64,000 bases of DNA, taken from Tritrichomonas foetus (taxonomy: Eukaryota; Parabasalia; Tritrichomonadida; Tritrichomonadidae). The notes under the pieces are model-generated. The model did no database searches. It saw nothing but the letters and a program-made list of their open reading frames with translations, and had not been told where the DNA came from. This document shows, in pieces, positions 20,201 to 29,713 of this stretch. Each line of letters opens with the position of its first letter. The stretch's first letter is position 1. The DNA lies in NCBI GenBank assembly GCA_001839685.1, contig MLAK01001259.1:208548-272547 (forward strand), given 5' to 3'. Made by a program: the position numbers and the translations under genes.

Positions 20201-20863
20201 AGGCGAAACAGGCGAAAAAATATGAAAACCAACTGCCGGCAAATTATTAGCTCTAATTGCAGTGTGGAGAGATGGTAATGCATGATATTCATTCAGAAGA
20301 TCAACAATTTTCTGATTATTCGTGATTTCTGCTAAATCAAGTGCAGAAATATAACGAAATGTGTTATTCGATACAAAGTTTTCAGTTGACTCAGCACCCA
20401 AAATCAACTGATTCAAATTAGCAAACCCATTTTTCAAAAAGTAAAGAACACTTTCATACGAACCATAAAAAATTGCAAAATGAAAAGGACTCCATAGTTT
20501 GTGAGATAAATCTGTGAATAAAACGGAAGATTCGCGTAAAATTTCAAGCATTTTAACGTCGTTTCTTTGTGCGGCAATGTGCGCGGGAGTGATTTTGCTC
20601 GAATTGAAAAAGTGAGTCGAGGGAAATAATGATATAACATATTTGGCAACTTTGTATGATCCTGCCGATGTAGCGTAATGAAGGACTGTATTTCCGTAAT
20701 AATCTGTCACCAAAAGCGAATTTAAGCCAGAATCTTCCATTGTCTTTTGAATAAAATCTTGTCGATCGATCGCGGCCCAGTGATGAATACAAATGGAACC
20801 GAGGTTTGAGAAATGCGGAGTCCCAGTAACTTTATAAAATGGAAGAGATGGTGTTTGCATCAT
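17237..20863 (-). CDS. Large ankyrin-repeat protein with non-ankyrin C-terminal modules
   Basis: 1208 residues, starting with two consecutive ATGs (20863 and 20860). Residues about 25-800 contain some 16-20 ankyrin repeats, many with the canonical TxLHxAA core (NTVLHYATSAG, STPLHIAAALGN, ATALHYAAVSG, RTPLHYAIILH, ITSLHAATDNQ). The following 230 residues are helical with aromatic residues (FIKRCYGIFLNIKGQF and onward), and the last 170 are beta-rich (RIYLCEKFVVFIGRQTIKLPLFMINI), a pattern that could be a divergent helical GEF-like module plus PH-like domain; this is a guess from secondary structure only. Ankyrin proteins are scaffolds and one of the largest trichomonad families. The partner is unknown. 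Confidence 0.88.
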   Translation of the reverse strand: MMQTPSLPFYKVTGTPHFSNLGSICIHHWAAIDRQDFIQKTMEDSGLNSLLVTDYYGNTVLHYATSAGSYKVAKYVISLFPSTHFFNSSKITPAHIAAQRNDVKMLEILRESSVLFTDLSHKLWSPFHFAIFYGSYESVLYFLKNGFANLNQLILGAESTENFVSNNTFRYISALDLAEITNNQKIVDLLNEYHALPSLHTAIRANNLPAVGFHIFSPVSPSKNLDAPSQYRNSTPLHIAAALGNYSVCHSLLEKGCSTELVDSEGLSPLELAVISNSVETVTVILPRSSTDQVAKAIFIAADLNHRDVLKVLLGGKFSPSHIDSNSYKTINQSPSKVNCKENKNGDSILIRLIKRKMFDFAEILLKMNPDINYRDSEGATALHYAAVSGPETLLRELLYRAHNKEEKDKFGMTPYFYAIRSSSNFIRQFPTSDIDALNEFGLSPIVYAIALMLHTKLIPTEISLKRRYNVDIGKFLDAHKLPKITRSFPDYKQDANMTCECAQIPIYGTPFVRALKAESPSLFREKLGGIVPGGSLLHLAIIFEARSGVVKQLLDKNDKNKIDLLDRPDDYGRTPLHYAIILHRTSIISLLIALNANVMVQDNEGNTIYHFLDDVTVYETIREILTNASITSNSPNKDGDLPIHIACRKGCLPMLKIFVQLLEDIKDLTRKNNKGETPLGAALANKNYDCIEFLHSYGVSNLLVEAVRENDIKKVQRLIENGYPVNSFDKSHITSLHAATDNQNAEIVKYLIDHGAEPKVQTLKGQLPIHFAATHNNLEICLLLLTDDFKLSTIHSADQPFLMATEENCKNFLFHYWKREVLIKYLMKFIKRCYGIFLNIKGQFQDVHDKFNKNKLNSTMLPTILTTISKIIFVSERILARRRSQSLPYSFKYSLHHLLQILTSFDITNYCNELESVQDFFEDCKTLRIPVQKIIYQLLYPLFWIDNIGNVLLMLTPHLLTEIDNGSLFSQILTWTSLQCEKVMKYQPLGIPKDDDSLAKEITENVIVTCDGVIDEIQKNPLCLFHPQFFDGMKDYLGKKYTIPRNMPFRNRDTIRIYLCEKFVVFIGRQTIKLPLFMINIKQLTKENEFTFTTPIGQFKITISIDDPLLQVMKVFILHKSIMLHRFDHGEYQLQRNKERMYQCLVVFQLSGERSTSSRFVTVRAGTERSCYDICHAHMMDSLPSPPVFFNVMPRDITDSEKTVIFT

Positions 20864-21056
20864 CCAAAAAAATAATATTTATCCACAATTGATACGAAAA
20901 CTTTTTGAAGAAAAAAGTGATTGATGAATCATGATTTAAATACTTTCATGAAACATCATAATTCATCTCTATCTCAAATGATTCGATACCTAAATGGTCA
21001 TATAGTCTTCCTGATTAATTTTTTAGTTATATAGTAATAATTGTAAGAACAACGAA
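20864..21056. other. Spacer between ankyrin gene and tRNA
   Basis: Contains a minus-strand TCACTTTTTTC motif (about 20910-20920) roughly 50 bases before the ankyrin ATG; otherwise nothing recognised. Confidence 0.4.
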
Positions 21057-21128
21057 GTCCCAGTAGTATAATGGTTAGAATAGATCCTTGACACGGATCA
21101 GACAGCGGTTCGATTCCGCTCTGGGACA
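21057..21128 (+). tRNA. tRNA-Val (anticodon GAC)
   Basis: A 72-base cloverleaf without intron. The acceptor stem GTCCCAG pairs with CTGGGAC, with A as discriminator at 21128. The anticodon stem GATCC/GGATC (21083-21087 with 21095-21099) closes the loop TTGACAC, whose anticodon GAC (21090-21092) reads GUC valine codons. The T arm AGCGG-TTCGATT-CCGCT is perfect. CCA is not encoded, as expected in a eukaryote. The internal B box GGTTCGATTCC is intact and a run of T's follows (21131 on), suitable as an RNA polymerase III terminator. Confidence 0.95.
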
Positions 21129-21129
21129 T

Positions 21130-21145
21130 TTTTTTTCTTTTTTCC
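21130..21145 (+). terminator. Oligo-T Pol III terminator after tRNA-Val
   Basis: A run of eight T's, then CTTTTTT, starts two to three bases after the tRNA 3' end, as expected for RNA polymerase III termination. Confidence 0.7.
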
Positions 21146-21418
21146 TTAATGAAGCAAGAATTTTCTCAAATAATATTCATTTAATTAATCGATACAATAC
21201 CCCTTCGATAATATACTATAAAGGAAACTATAAATACAATTGAAATAAATATTTTCCATTAAGATCACATTTTCGTGAAATGACTTATATACATATTTTG
21301 TTTGAATGCACACGAAATTTTTTTCATTTTCACATGTCTGTTTCTAATTAATCGACGTTTGAGAGATCAGTTTTGCCAAACTTCTGTCCATTTTGAATGA
21401 AACCTATTCACATTTTTC

Positions 21419-21420
<2 letters not shown>

Positions 21421-21487
<67 letters not shown>
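21421..21487 (+). repeat. Poly(T) tract, 67 bases
   Basis: A pure run of 67 T's. The exact length is likely unreliable in any assembly. No flanking duplication or reverse-transcribed gene was recognised next to it. Confidence 0.9.
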
Positions 21488-21488
<1 letters not shown>

Positions 21489-23382
21489 ATGTGTTATTTG
21501 CTTTATGATAATAATTTTCGGCCATAATTTTAGAATCAGAATGCTCAATTCTTAACTTTACTTTGAATGCAACTAATATGTACACTGATGTAATCAATTA
21601 TCCAAATAATTAGTTTTTCTATAACTCCATATTGCAAATTATTGCGAATAAAGAACCTGATATTGCTTTGAATTTGAAGTTTCATTTTTCTCATGGATTT
21701 TTCTTTCTATTTTCTCAGCAGTGCTGTTCATTGTTGGATCAAAAAAGAATAGATTAATTCGGATTGTTTTCATTTTTTTATCATCTGTTAACAGATGAAG
21801 TATTTTTTTTTTTAATGAAAGTAAAAGAAGTGTGAGCAAAGATTCAAGTTGTCCTTTGATAAGCCTATATGTGATTTTATCTTTTATTTTCTTGATCATA
21901 AACTTCATTGAAGTATTTACTAACGTTGGAATTGCTAATATTACAGAAAACCCAGCTATCGAAACCATAATCCCACAAATCAATAAATTCAATAATCAAT
22001 TAACTTGTAAGCAATGGTGTCATATTTCTTTCCGATATTGAGAATATAAAGAAAGGTTCAGCATCAATGAGTGCATTCGGTATATCTTTTGGTTATCTAT
22101 ATACATTAGCAAATCGGTGTCAAATTCACAACCAGCAATTGTTCTTCGAAGCAAGAAATTTATTCCAATATATCCACTAAGTCAACTTCTTATCTTCTTC
22201 GTAATCGATTCAAATAAATGATCAATTTTATCTGTGATGCAGATAATTGGGAACTGAAAACCATTTGTGAGCAAAATTTTAACAATACAACTGCTTTACA
22301 ATACTTATAATAATATGATAAACTAATGAAAATGAGATTCAATTTGGAAAATCATAATGGTCAAATTCAATTTCTTCTTACTTTATATAAAAGGACATTT
22401 TTAAAAAGCCAATTATTGAATCGTTGTTATCAGATTACAATACATTTTAAAACCAAGGAAAATTGAAATCACTAATTTAATAACAGATTGGAGTTATGGA
22501 ATCAATTTTCTTTATCTTTTAGATGCAATCAAAAAACAAATGGATAAATGAAAGTTGATATGAAAGTGACATTAACCAGGAAATTATAAGTGAAAACTCT
22601 GAATCATTACCAAAGGAAAGATCATTTGAAGCTTTTGCTAAGATAGAAATTTGTCATGCCTCAATTTCCAGTTTGGTCCTTCTTCTCTCAGCTAAAAATA
22701 TACATAGTCAAGCGAAAATGCATATCATCATTATTAAAGTTTTTTCATAATGATATTATAATGGGAGCATGCCCTACTCTAATCATGATGTTAAAGAAAT
22801 CCAATGATCTATTCTTAGAAAGAGTGGCTTTTGAAATCATGAAAAAACCTTTTGGGTACCTTCCAGCTACTTCTTTATTTTCTTTGGGGAGAAATGTAAT
22901 TAAAAAACATCAGATAAACTCAATATTTTAGAAATACCAGGAGATGGACAATTTGAGAAATTCAATGATAATCAGAGATGCTAAAACAGAAAAACATCAA
23001 TCAATACTATTATGAAGGAAACCGAAATATTTAGAGAGGTTACTGTGGAACTTCCATTCGATACGAAATTAGAATCAGAAATCCTCATGTATTTTTTTAT
23101 TCCTGTTAAAATAAACATAAATATAACAAAACAAATATATTATTTTATAAACAAACATTTATTAAAAATATTAAAACGCATTAGAAAAATTAATCAATTC
23201 AATTAAGATCATTTCAACATGATTAATAATCAAATCATCATCATTAATAAATAACAAACAATTACAAATAGTATTAATTAACAGCCAAAACAATAAGCAA
23301 TTTCCCAATTCCAAAAAGCTAATACAAAAAAATTGCCAAATAAATTAAGAAATACAGAAAACAAGCCTCATATAAAGTAGTT
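21488..23382. other. Gene-poor region with degenerate coding-like fragments
   Basis: On the minus strand, 22260-21640 reads as several open pieces in shifting frames, including a hydrophobic segment (about 21895-21970) followed by a Lys-rich stretch; on the plus strand, 22560-22750 and 22930-23090 also look coding-like but are broken by stops. Each piece lacks a recognisable domain. This is consistent with one or two decayed genes, but chance open frames in AT-rich DNA cannot be excluded. Confidence 0.25.
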
Positions 23383-23475
23383 CTAAAGAAGGGCGGAGAG
23401 GGACCATTCATTCTTTTGTGGGTTGATGAGTGCTTCAGCATCAGGGTGTTTATTATCGGCTGCCATTTTGATATA
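23383..23475 (-). pseudogene. Severed 3' end of the Sel1-repeat gene
   Basis: Joining the flanks of the mariner insertion, with one copy of the duplicated TA counted, gives a reading frame that continues from the interrupted gene. It adds about 30 residues beginning Y-I-K-M-A-A-D-N-K, a proper Sel1-repeat helix, and ends at the TAG at 23385-23383. This is direct evidence that the fragment was the original end of the gene now truncated at the element. Confidence 0.88.
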
Positions 23476-23503
23476 TAGGGTGTCCGGAGGCGTGATGTCA
23501 CTA
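23476..23503 (+). repeat. Mariner left terminal inverted repeat
   Basis: Begins TAGGGTGTCCGGAGGCGTGA and continues to ATGTCACTA; pairs with 24737-24764 with four mismatches clustered just after the CCGG. Confidence 0.92.
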
Positions 23504-23677
23504 CCCACATTAGAAGTGAAATCAATACATTATATTTATAAATAATAAACTATGCAATGTTAACATAAAAATTTTGAAAACAATTTTTTTTTCTCTTGAC
23601 TGAAAATAGAGATAAAGAATCTTTTTCATAAAAAAAAGAATAATTTATAAACGTACACGATGCACGTTTATTAAAAA

Positions 23678-24688
23678 ATGATTGATCAACATTCAATCAT
23701 AACTTTTCTGCAGCTTGAAGGAAAAAGGGGCAAAGAAATATATGAAGAAATGAAGAGTGTCTTGAAAGAAAAATGTTTGTCTCAAAGACAAATCTACCGT
23801 GTCATGGCAGAACTGAACAGAAGTCAAAACACACAGCCTGTGAAAAAAGAGAAAAAGTGCCAAAGTTATGATATTCTTGACTGGAAAATTTTAGATGTTT
23901 TAACCGAATTTCCACATTCATCGTGTCGATATATTGCTAATGTTTTAGGTGAACCAAAATCGACAATTTATGATCGTTTAACATCAAAATTAATGTATAA
24001 ACATGTGCATCTTCGATGGGTGCCACATATTCTAACAGAAAATCAAAAGGCCAATAGAGTTTTATTGGCAAAAAAACTTCTTAAAATTTTGAATGCAGAA
24101 CAAAAAACTAATTTCACCTTTTTAATAACAGGAGATGAGTCTTGGTTTTATTCCAAGACTGATTTCAATACACAATGGATTCCTGAAAACTCAGTAATCC
24201 CAACTATTCAAAATCCAGGGTTTCAGATCACTAAATTTATGGTGACTGTATTTTGGAACCCTCATGGGATAATTCATATTGATGTTTTGCCGCCAAATGA
24301 AAAGTTTAATGCTGCATATTATATTACAGCCATTATGTCAAAAATTGTTGAGTTTAAAAACTCGAATAATTATAAAAAATTATTTGTTCATTATGACAAT
24401 GCAAAGCCTCATGTGGCAAAAATTGTCAAAAAATATATAAATGAAAACTCACTAGAATCAGTTCCACATCCGGCATATTCACCTGATTTGGCGCCTAGCG
24501 ACTTTTTTTTATTTGGAACTATTAAAGAAAAAGTTAAAGGAATTGTTTTTGAATCACCAAGCCATTTGATTCAAACAATAGTCCAAATTTTCAATGAAAT
24601 TCCATCGGAAACTTTGTTTTCAGTTTTTGCAGAATGGCAAAATAGACTGAAAAAAGTTATTGATGCCAATGGAGACTACATATTTTGA
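23678..24688 (+). CDS. Mariner transposase (D,D34D)
   Basis: 336 residues from the ATG at 23678, the usual length for mariner. The N-terminal half has paired helix-turn-helix regions (about 1-100). The mariner signature WVPHIL (114-119) is followed by the catalytic triad: D153 in ITGDESWFY, D240 in VHYDNAKPH, and D275 in YSPDLAPSDFFLF, 34 residues between the second and third as in mariner. It acts in the nucleus by cut-and-paste at TA sites. The frame is intact, suggesting recent activity. Confidence 0.97.
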   Translation: MIDQHSIITFLQLEGKRGKEIYEEMKSVLKEKCLSQRQIYRVMAELNRSQNTQPVKKEKKCQSYDILDWKILDVLTEFPHSSCRYIANVLGEPKSTIYDRLTSKLMYKHVHLRWVPHILTENQKANRVLLAKKLLKILNAEQKTNFTFLITGDESWFYSKTDFNTQWIPENSVIPTIQNPGFQITKFMVTVFWNPHGIIHIDVLPPNEKFNAAYYITAIMSKIVEFKNSNNYKKLFVHYDNAKPHVAKIVKKYINENSLESVPHPAYSPDLAPSDFFLFGTIKEKVKGIVFESPSHLIQTIVQIFNEIPSETLFSVFAEWQNRLKKVIDANGDYIF

Positions 24689-27600
24689 AATACTTATCAA
24701 TAAAAAATAACTTATTAGAAATGACTTTATTATACTTAGTGACATCACATTACCGGACACCCTATATTTTTCATACATATCCATATCTTTTTCAACACCT
24801 CGGCCATTTTTATACATGAGTGCAATTAAGTATTGTGCTTGTCTTTGGGGTTTGATGAATTTGTGATTTTCATCTTCCATGTCAGCTGCCTTTTTATAGT
24901 ACTCTGCAGCAAGTTTAATTGCATCATCTCCATCTTTTCCTTCAAGAATTTGGGCGTAGCTAACCATTGCTGGTAAGAATGTTGCAGCTGCTTCTTGGAA
25001 TAGTCTTTCTGCAAGATTCGGATCTTCTGGAACACCCATTCCTTGCATCATCAATAGTTGCGCATAGTTATATTTGGCCGAAGGTTGTCCACCATTTCCT
25101 GATACTGCCATTTCAAAGTAACGAGCTGCATCACTCCATTTCTGGAATTTAGTGAATAGCAACACTCCGTAATTTTGTTTTGCTTCTGCAATATTATTAT
25201 CGATTGCCATCAGATAGTATTTCTTTGCTTCTTCATAATCTTCTGTAACACCGATTCCATTGTGGCACATTCTAGCGTAGTTATATTGAGCTAATCCATT
25301 ATCTTCATCTTCAGAGAGTTTCTTATATATTTGAGCAGCACTTTCTGGATCCTTTTTCACACCGATTCCGTGCTCCAATATTCGTGCGTAGTTATGAGAA
25401 GCATAAATATTTCCAAGATCCATTGCTTTCTTATAATAGTTTGCTGCAAGCTTTGGATCAGCATCAATTCCAAGTCCTACTTCAAGCATGTGCGCGTAGT
25501 TGTTCATCGCTTTTGGATAACGTTGAGCTGAAGCCATTTTATAATAAGTTGCTGCAGTTTCATAAGAACGTTTAATTTTCGAACAAATTTCATGCATTCG
25601 ACCATAACGAAACTGTGCTTTGGCAACGCCAGCATCACTTGCCATTTTATAGTATTTTAATGCTTCTTCTTCTGCACCACTAATTTCTAGCATTCTAGCG
25701 TATTGATATTGTGCAATTGGTAAATTTTGGTCTGCAGCTTCTTTAAACAATCGGACAGCACTAACTTGGTCTTCGACTTTGACGAGTCGTCCATAAGCAG
25801 ACATAGCGAGGGCATGTTGAGCTTTTGAGGCTTCTTGATAATATTTCTTGGCTTCAAGCATATTTGGCTTGGTAAGCTTACCTTTTTCAAGAATTGTCGC
25901 ATAAATGTATTTAGCCTCAACAAACCCACCTTTTGCCAGTTCTGAAATGGTTGCAAGACCAGACTTTGTATCTGTTGTTAAAAGTAATTGGGCACGTCGA
26001 AGCTTTGATAATTGAGTTTCTTCAGTGATATATTTATCGAAAAGTGTCACTGAATTCGAATCAGGAATATGCTTACAGTACTCAAATATTTGCTCAACAT
26101 TGTATTTTCCGTCTTCGTCTTTTTCTGCATTTGGAACAGCTGAAATTAGCGGGATGTATTTTTCTTTCGCTTTATGATAACCGCCTTCTGATGCTAGTTT
26201 CAATAAACGGAATCCATTATCCTTATCGTTCATTTCAAGTTTGATGTTTGCGAGTTCATATTGAGATTTAGGATGTCCATTTGCAGCAGCCATATCGAAA
26301 TATTGAATTGAAACTTCAATATCACGTTTGAGCATGAATCTTGCATATCTATACATCGAAATTGTATGGCCTTTATCAGCAGCTTGTTTGAAAAGTCTTA
26401 CTGCTTCAGCTTCGTCGGTTTTCATGACATAAGAAGCATAATTACACATTGCATTTGGTAGGCCTGCATCACTTGCTAATTTGTAATATTTAGCTATTTC
26501 TTTTTTATCAGAATTTCGATCTTTTTCTAGATAGAGTGCATAGTTGAATTGTGCTCTTTCGTTTCCAGCATCAGCGGCTTTTCGAAGGTTTTCCATTCCT
26601 TCTTTCCTCAAAGTTTCTTTCTTAAAAAGTTCATTCTTAGGATTGCTGTGATCAGTTTTTTGAACAATTTCGTTTTTAATTCCTTCATTTTTAACAACAA
26701 TAATATCGTTTTTCGACGATGTGTTTGCAAGACGAAGTTGAAGCATTGCCAGAGAGAAAAGTGCAGTTGGATGGTGCTGTGCAGCTGAGAGTTGATAATA
26801 TTTTAATGCGTCTCCAACTTTTCCTTGACTTTGAAGCAAAGATGCTAAACAATTCTGTGCAAATGGATTCCCATTATCAGCAAGTTCTCGATAGATTTTT
26901 TCAGCAGCTTCAACATTTTGGGTAAAACCATCACCCGACTCAAGCATTCTTGCATAAGTTAGCCTAGCATCAGGCGAATTTGTTGCTACTGCTTTTCCCA
27001 TCACTAAAGAAAAAGTTTGCATGTCTTTTTGAATGCCTGTTCCATTTTTCAGACAAATGGCATATTCAAGCATTCCTTGAGGGTCGTTCGACTCGCAAAG
27101 TTGCTTGAATATCCTTGTTGCTTCTACTTGATTTTTTTCCACGCCAACGCCGTCCCTGAGGCAAATTGCTCTTTCGAAAAATGCGCCTGGAATGTGAAGG
27201 TCTGCGGCCTCTTTGAATAGAGAATACATTTCTGAAGGATTCCGACGTGCTTCTTTGAGAAGCTTTGCGCATCTATACATTGAATTTCCATCGCCATTTT
27301 TAATCCCCTTTTGATAGACGACATAAGCCTCTTCACGATTGACTGGACAGCCGATTCCTTTTTCGAGCATTTGACCGTATTCAAAAATTGCATCTTTTTG
27401 GCCCATTTGGGCAGCCGTTTTCATAATTCTTAACGCGGTTGTCTGATTTTGAGAGTCCGTAGCTAAAAGTTTGGCGTATTGGTACATCGCGCCGACGTGC
27501 TGTTTTTCCGCAGCCAGTCGGAAGTTTTCAAGAGCTTTTGAAGGGTCCGATTTTAATAACGAAATTCCATTTTGATAGGCAATCTCAGGTGAGACATCGG

Positions 27601-27817
27601 TTGGTCGAACTTCGCTGGTTTGCTGATTCGATCCGGTTAATGGCGGGAGGTGTGGGGAGCTGAGGTTCTTTGAATTCTCAACTGACGAAATTCCATTCTT
27701 CGAGTTTGGAAGTTTGACGTTCATATTGTGGTTGTGACCAGAGAGAAGTTGATTGCTACTAATGCGAGGAGCATTGGATCTGATTCCTGCTGGTCCTTTG
27801 GGCTTCGGAGGACACAT
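24620..27817 (-). CDS. Sel1-like repeat protein, 3' end disrupted by mariner
   Basis: Starts at the ATG at 27817. After a Pro/Ser/Asn-rich N-terminus of about 80 residues, nearly the whole protein is Sel1-like (SLR) helical repeats of 36 or so residues, recognisable by the A-x-x-x-Y-A-x-x-L pattern (AMNNYAHMLEVGLG, ASHNYARILEHGIG, AQYNYARMCHNGIG); at least 20 copies. SLR proteins are scaffolds in signalling and protein quality control. Without a signal peptide this one is likely cytosolic. Host sequence ends at 24765; the last 48 codons read today (24620-24764) are mariner sequence, replacing about 30 native residues found at 23383-23475. The chimeric product may still fold, because only the last repeat is lost. 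Confidence 0.92.
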   Translation of the reverse strand: MCPPKPKGPAGIRSNAPRISSNQLLSGHNHNMNVKLPNSKNGISSVENSKNLSSPHLPPLTGSNQQTSEVRPTDVSPEIAYQNGISLLKSDPSKALENFRLAAEKQHVGAMYQYAKLLATDSQNQTTALRIMKTAAQMGQKDAIFEYGQMLEKGIGCPVNREEAYVVYQKGIKNGDGNSMYRCAKLLKEARRNPSEMYSLFKEAADLHIPGAFFERAICLRDGVGVEKNQVEATRIFKQLCESNDPQGMLEYAICLKNGTGIQKDMQTFSLVMGKAVATNSPDARLTYARMLESGDGFTQNVEAAEKIYRELADNGNPFAQNCLASLLQSQGKVGDALKYYQLSAAQHHPTALFSLAMLQLRLANTSSKNDIIVVKNEGIKNEIVQKTDHSNPKNELFKKETLRKEGMENLRKAADAGNERAQFNYALYLEKDRNSDKKEIAKYYKLASDAGLPNAMCNYASYVMKTDEAEAVRLFKQAADKGHTISMYRYARFMLKRDIEVSIQYFDMAAANGHPKSQYELANIKLEMNDKDNGFRLLKLASEGGYHKAKEKYIPLISAVPNAEKDEDGKYNVEQIFEYCKHIPDSNSVTLFDKYITEETQLSKLRRAQLLLTTDTKSGLATISELAKGGFVEAKYIYATILEKGKLTKPNMLEAKKYYQEASKAQHALAMSAYGRLVKVEDQVSAVRLFKEAADQNLPIAQYQYARMLEISGAEEEALKYYKMASDAGVAKAQFRYGRMHEICSKIKRSYETAATYYKMASAQRYPKAMNNYAHMLEVGLGIDADPKLAANYYKKAMDLGNIYASHNYARILEHGIGVKKDPESAAQIYKKLSEDEDNGLAQYNYARMCHNGIGVTEDYEEAKKYYLMAIDNNIAEAKQNYGVLLFTKFQKWSDAARYFEMAVSGNGGQPSAKYNYAQLLMMQGMGVPEDPNLAERLFQEAAATFLPAMVSYAQILEGKDGDDAIKLAAEYYKKAADMEDENHKFIKPQRQAQYLIALMYKNGRGVEKDMDMYEKYRVSGNVMSLSIIKSFLISYFLLISISKYVVSIGINNFFQSILPFCKN
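24737..24764 (-). repeat. Mariner right terminal inverted repeat
   Basis: Reads inward on the minus strand as TAGGGTGTCCGGTAATGTGA then TGTCACTA; partner of the left end. Confidence 0.92.
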
Positions 27818-28236
27818 ACAGAATCTGAGACTTGTTTACTTTTTATGAGAAAATATAGTAGGATTGTGGAATTTTCAAAAAAAATATTATGAATTGAAAT
27901 CATTGAATAGATATCATGAATTAAATAGAATGAAATTAATAATCAATATTGAAAATTCCTGTATTACTATCTTTTTCAAAAGATATTATTTTCTAAATTC
28001 AGAAAATTCTTATCCTTTTTCACCAAAATATATCAAATTGCGCTCAATTAAGAACAATAAATTTCTTCTCATATATTCACTCAGAGTAGGGATCTCGAAA
28101 GTGGGAAAGACAAAATATCATAGCAAATTCAGATATCAAAAAGAATTTATGATTCTCAGATTATTTAGAGAAATGTGATATAAAAAATAATCTAGCTTCT
28201 TGAAAGTAATTTTCTATGAAAACATAATGGAATTCT
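27818..28236. other. Spacer upstream of the Sel1-repeat gene
   Basis: No gene supported; an open frame at 27864-28178 has low complexity and no domain. Confidence 0.45.
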
Positions 28237-28259
28237 GATTATAGAGATGTATACAAACT

Positions 28260-29154
28260 AAAAGTACACAACCTGGAAATACGTTTATTTTCATTAAATN
28301 AACTGAACTTTTTCGAATCTTGGAAACAACTTCCCGACTCTCTGATGCTTAATTTACAGCAACGAATTTTTGCTGAATAGATCTCAACCAATAAAAAATG
28401 CCAAAATTCGCTTGATTACAATTATCGAAATTACACGTTATTTCTAAAATCTCNAGGCAGATGAAAGATTTNGCCCTTTCCACTAGATCAAAGAGTTACT
28501 CAAATATTTCTCTATATTATCCCNACTATGTGGACAATTTTATCGAATTTATCTTGNAATACACCAATTTTATTGAATTTGAATTTTCCGAAAGATTGAT
28601 GCTTAGATTTTTTTTCAAACTTTGCCAACATGCACAATTTCGTCAGAATGTATTAACATCGATTTATAAAGCATTTTCGTCTTTTGGTTGTCGAGAATTA
28701 CGTTCTCAAAAAAAATTCGCTATTTGATCAAAATCTAATGAACCAATTGTATTCAACTCACACAAAATCATGAACATTCTTATTAATAAAGAAGGAAATT
28801 GAATTTAATTCTGAAATTATTTGAGAATCTTATTTTTTGGGCATAATTTTTTTTTCTTTCTTAAAATCCTTTTGAAGGAGCTTATCCATGTAAATACTCT
28901 CAAAAATCAAGGATATGTCGCATATGTGTGGGAAAAAAGTAGATTTTCATTTTCAATGGAATAGACGATTATAATGTATTCAAAACAAAAAGTATTTCTA
29001 AAAAAATTGCTTTTTTTATTAAATCGAAGAATATCTCAAAAATAAAAAGACAAAATCTTTTAATATTTTGGATATATTATTTTTTAATTATGCTAATTAT
29101 ATGGAGAAAATATAAATAAAATCATAAGCGTAGAAGCATAGGTTGTGTACTTTT
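28260..29154. mobile_element. Second inverted-repeat DNA element nested in copy 1
   Basis: Termini AAAAGTACACAACCT and AGGTTGTGTACTTTT are perfect 15-base inverted repeats, unrelated to the host element. They are flanked by TACAAACT (28252-28259 and 29155-29162), an 8-base duplication of the host element's sequence (9 bases if one terminal A is counted as host). It is 895 bases long, AT-rich, with no transposase; a short open frame at 28461-28727 has no recognisable domain. Five isolated undetermined bases fall inside, as expected where reads from many similar copies were merged. Confidence 0.82.
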
Positions 29155-29452
29155 TACAAACTAACTAGCTCTAGATGTAGAAGACTATTGAGAGATCTAA
29201 ATGAATAATTGTTGATATTATTGTCATCTAAAAATTATTTATTTGTAATCCTATTAATAATATATAAATATTATAATTTAAAAATCAAGATACAGAGAAA
29301 ACCAAATCCAAAAAAAAATTGTGAGAAAAAAATAAACCCCACAGAAATTTCTGAGAATTATAGAGATAAAAAGTGATTTTATAGCATTAATATCTTGATT
29401 ATTTCTTATCATAAATCGTGCTTTTTATTATCATATGGCCCTCCATCGAAAA

Positions 29453-29713
29453 TTATAATGTTTTCCAAAATACAAAAATGAAGTATAAAAAAAATATTAA
29501 TAATTTTGATATAAATAAAAAAAATTTAGGCATCAATGAGAAGATTACGAATGTTTTGCCATCTAAATGGCGAGTCATCAGAAAATTCACTTGGCATCGA
29601 GTCTGGAAAAAAACATATTGGATTCCATTTTTCTTGATTTGGTCTTTCAATCGTTGTATCTGTATCCCTGCTTGAGAATGTGCTGTTGAGGACTGCCAGT
29701 CTATTTTCTTCAT
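29453..29713 (-). other. Short open frame conserved in both copies of the 1.1-kb element
   Basis: An 86-codon ATG-initiated frame, present at 43648-43908 in the other copy with a single Ala/Val change. The product ends in a very hydrophobic segment and matches no transposase I know. Because the two copies are nearly identical anyway, conservation is weak evidence of coding; it is kept only as a possible remnant of the autonomous parent. Confidence 0.2.

Larger units (their letters stand above)
23476..24764 (+). mobile_element. Mariner-family DNA transposon (1289 bp, intact)
   Basis: Both ends are visible: 28-base terminal inverted repeats (23476-23503 and 24737-24764) beginning TAGGGTGTCCGG, matching at 24 of 28 positions, and flanked by TA at 23474-23475 and 24765-24766 as the target-site duplication typical of the Tc1/mariner superfamily. 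The single internal gene is a full-length transposase with no stop or frameshift, so the copy could be autonomous. It lies inside the 3' end of the Sel1-repeat gene, with the transposase in the opposite orientation. Trichomonad genomes are known to carry mariner families. Confidence 0.95.

Noticed and set aside
21367..21597. Minus-strand frame with a long lysine run
   Set aside because: Created by the T67 tract.
23476..24764. Possibility that the element is a retrotransposon
   Set aside because: It has TIRs, a TA duplication and a DDE/D transposase, all diagnostic for mariner.
29418..29675. Plus-strand frame within the 1.1-kb element as a transposase
   Set aside because: No catalytic motif; overlaps an equally open minus-strand frame; likely chance.
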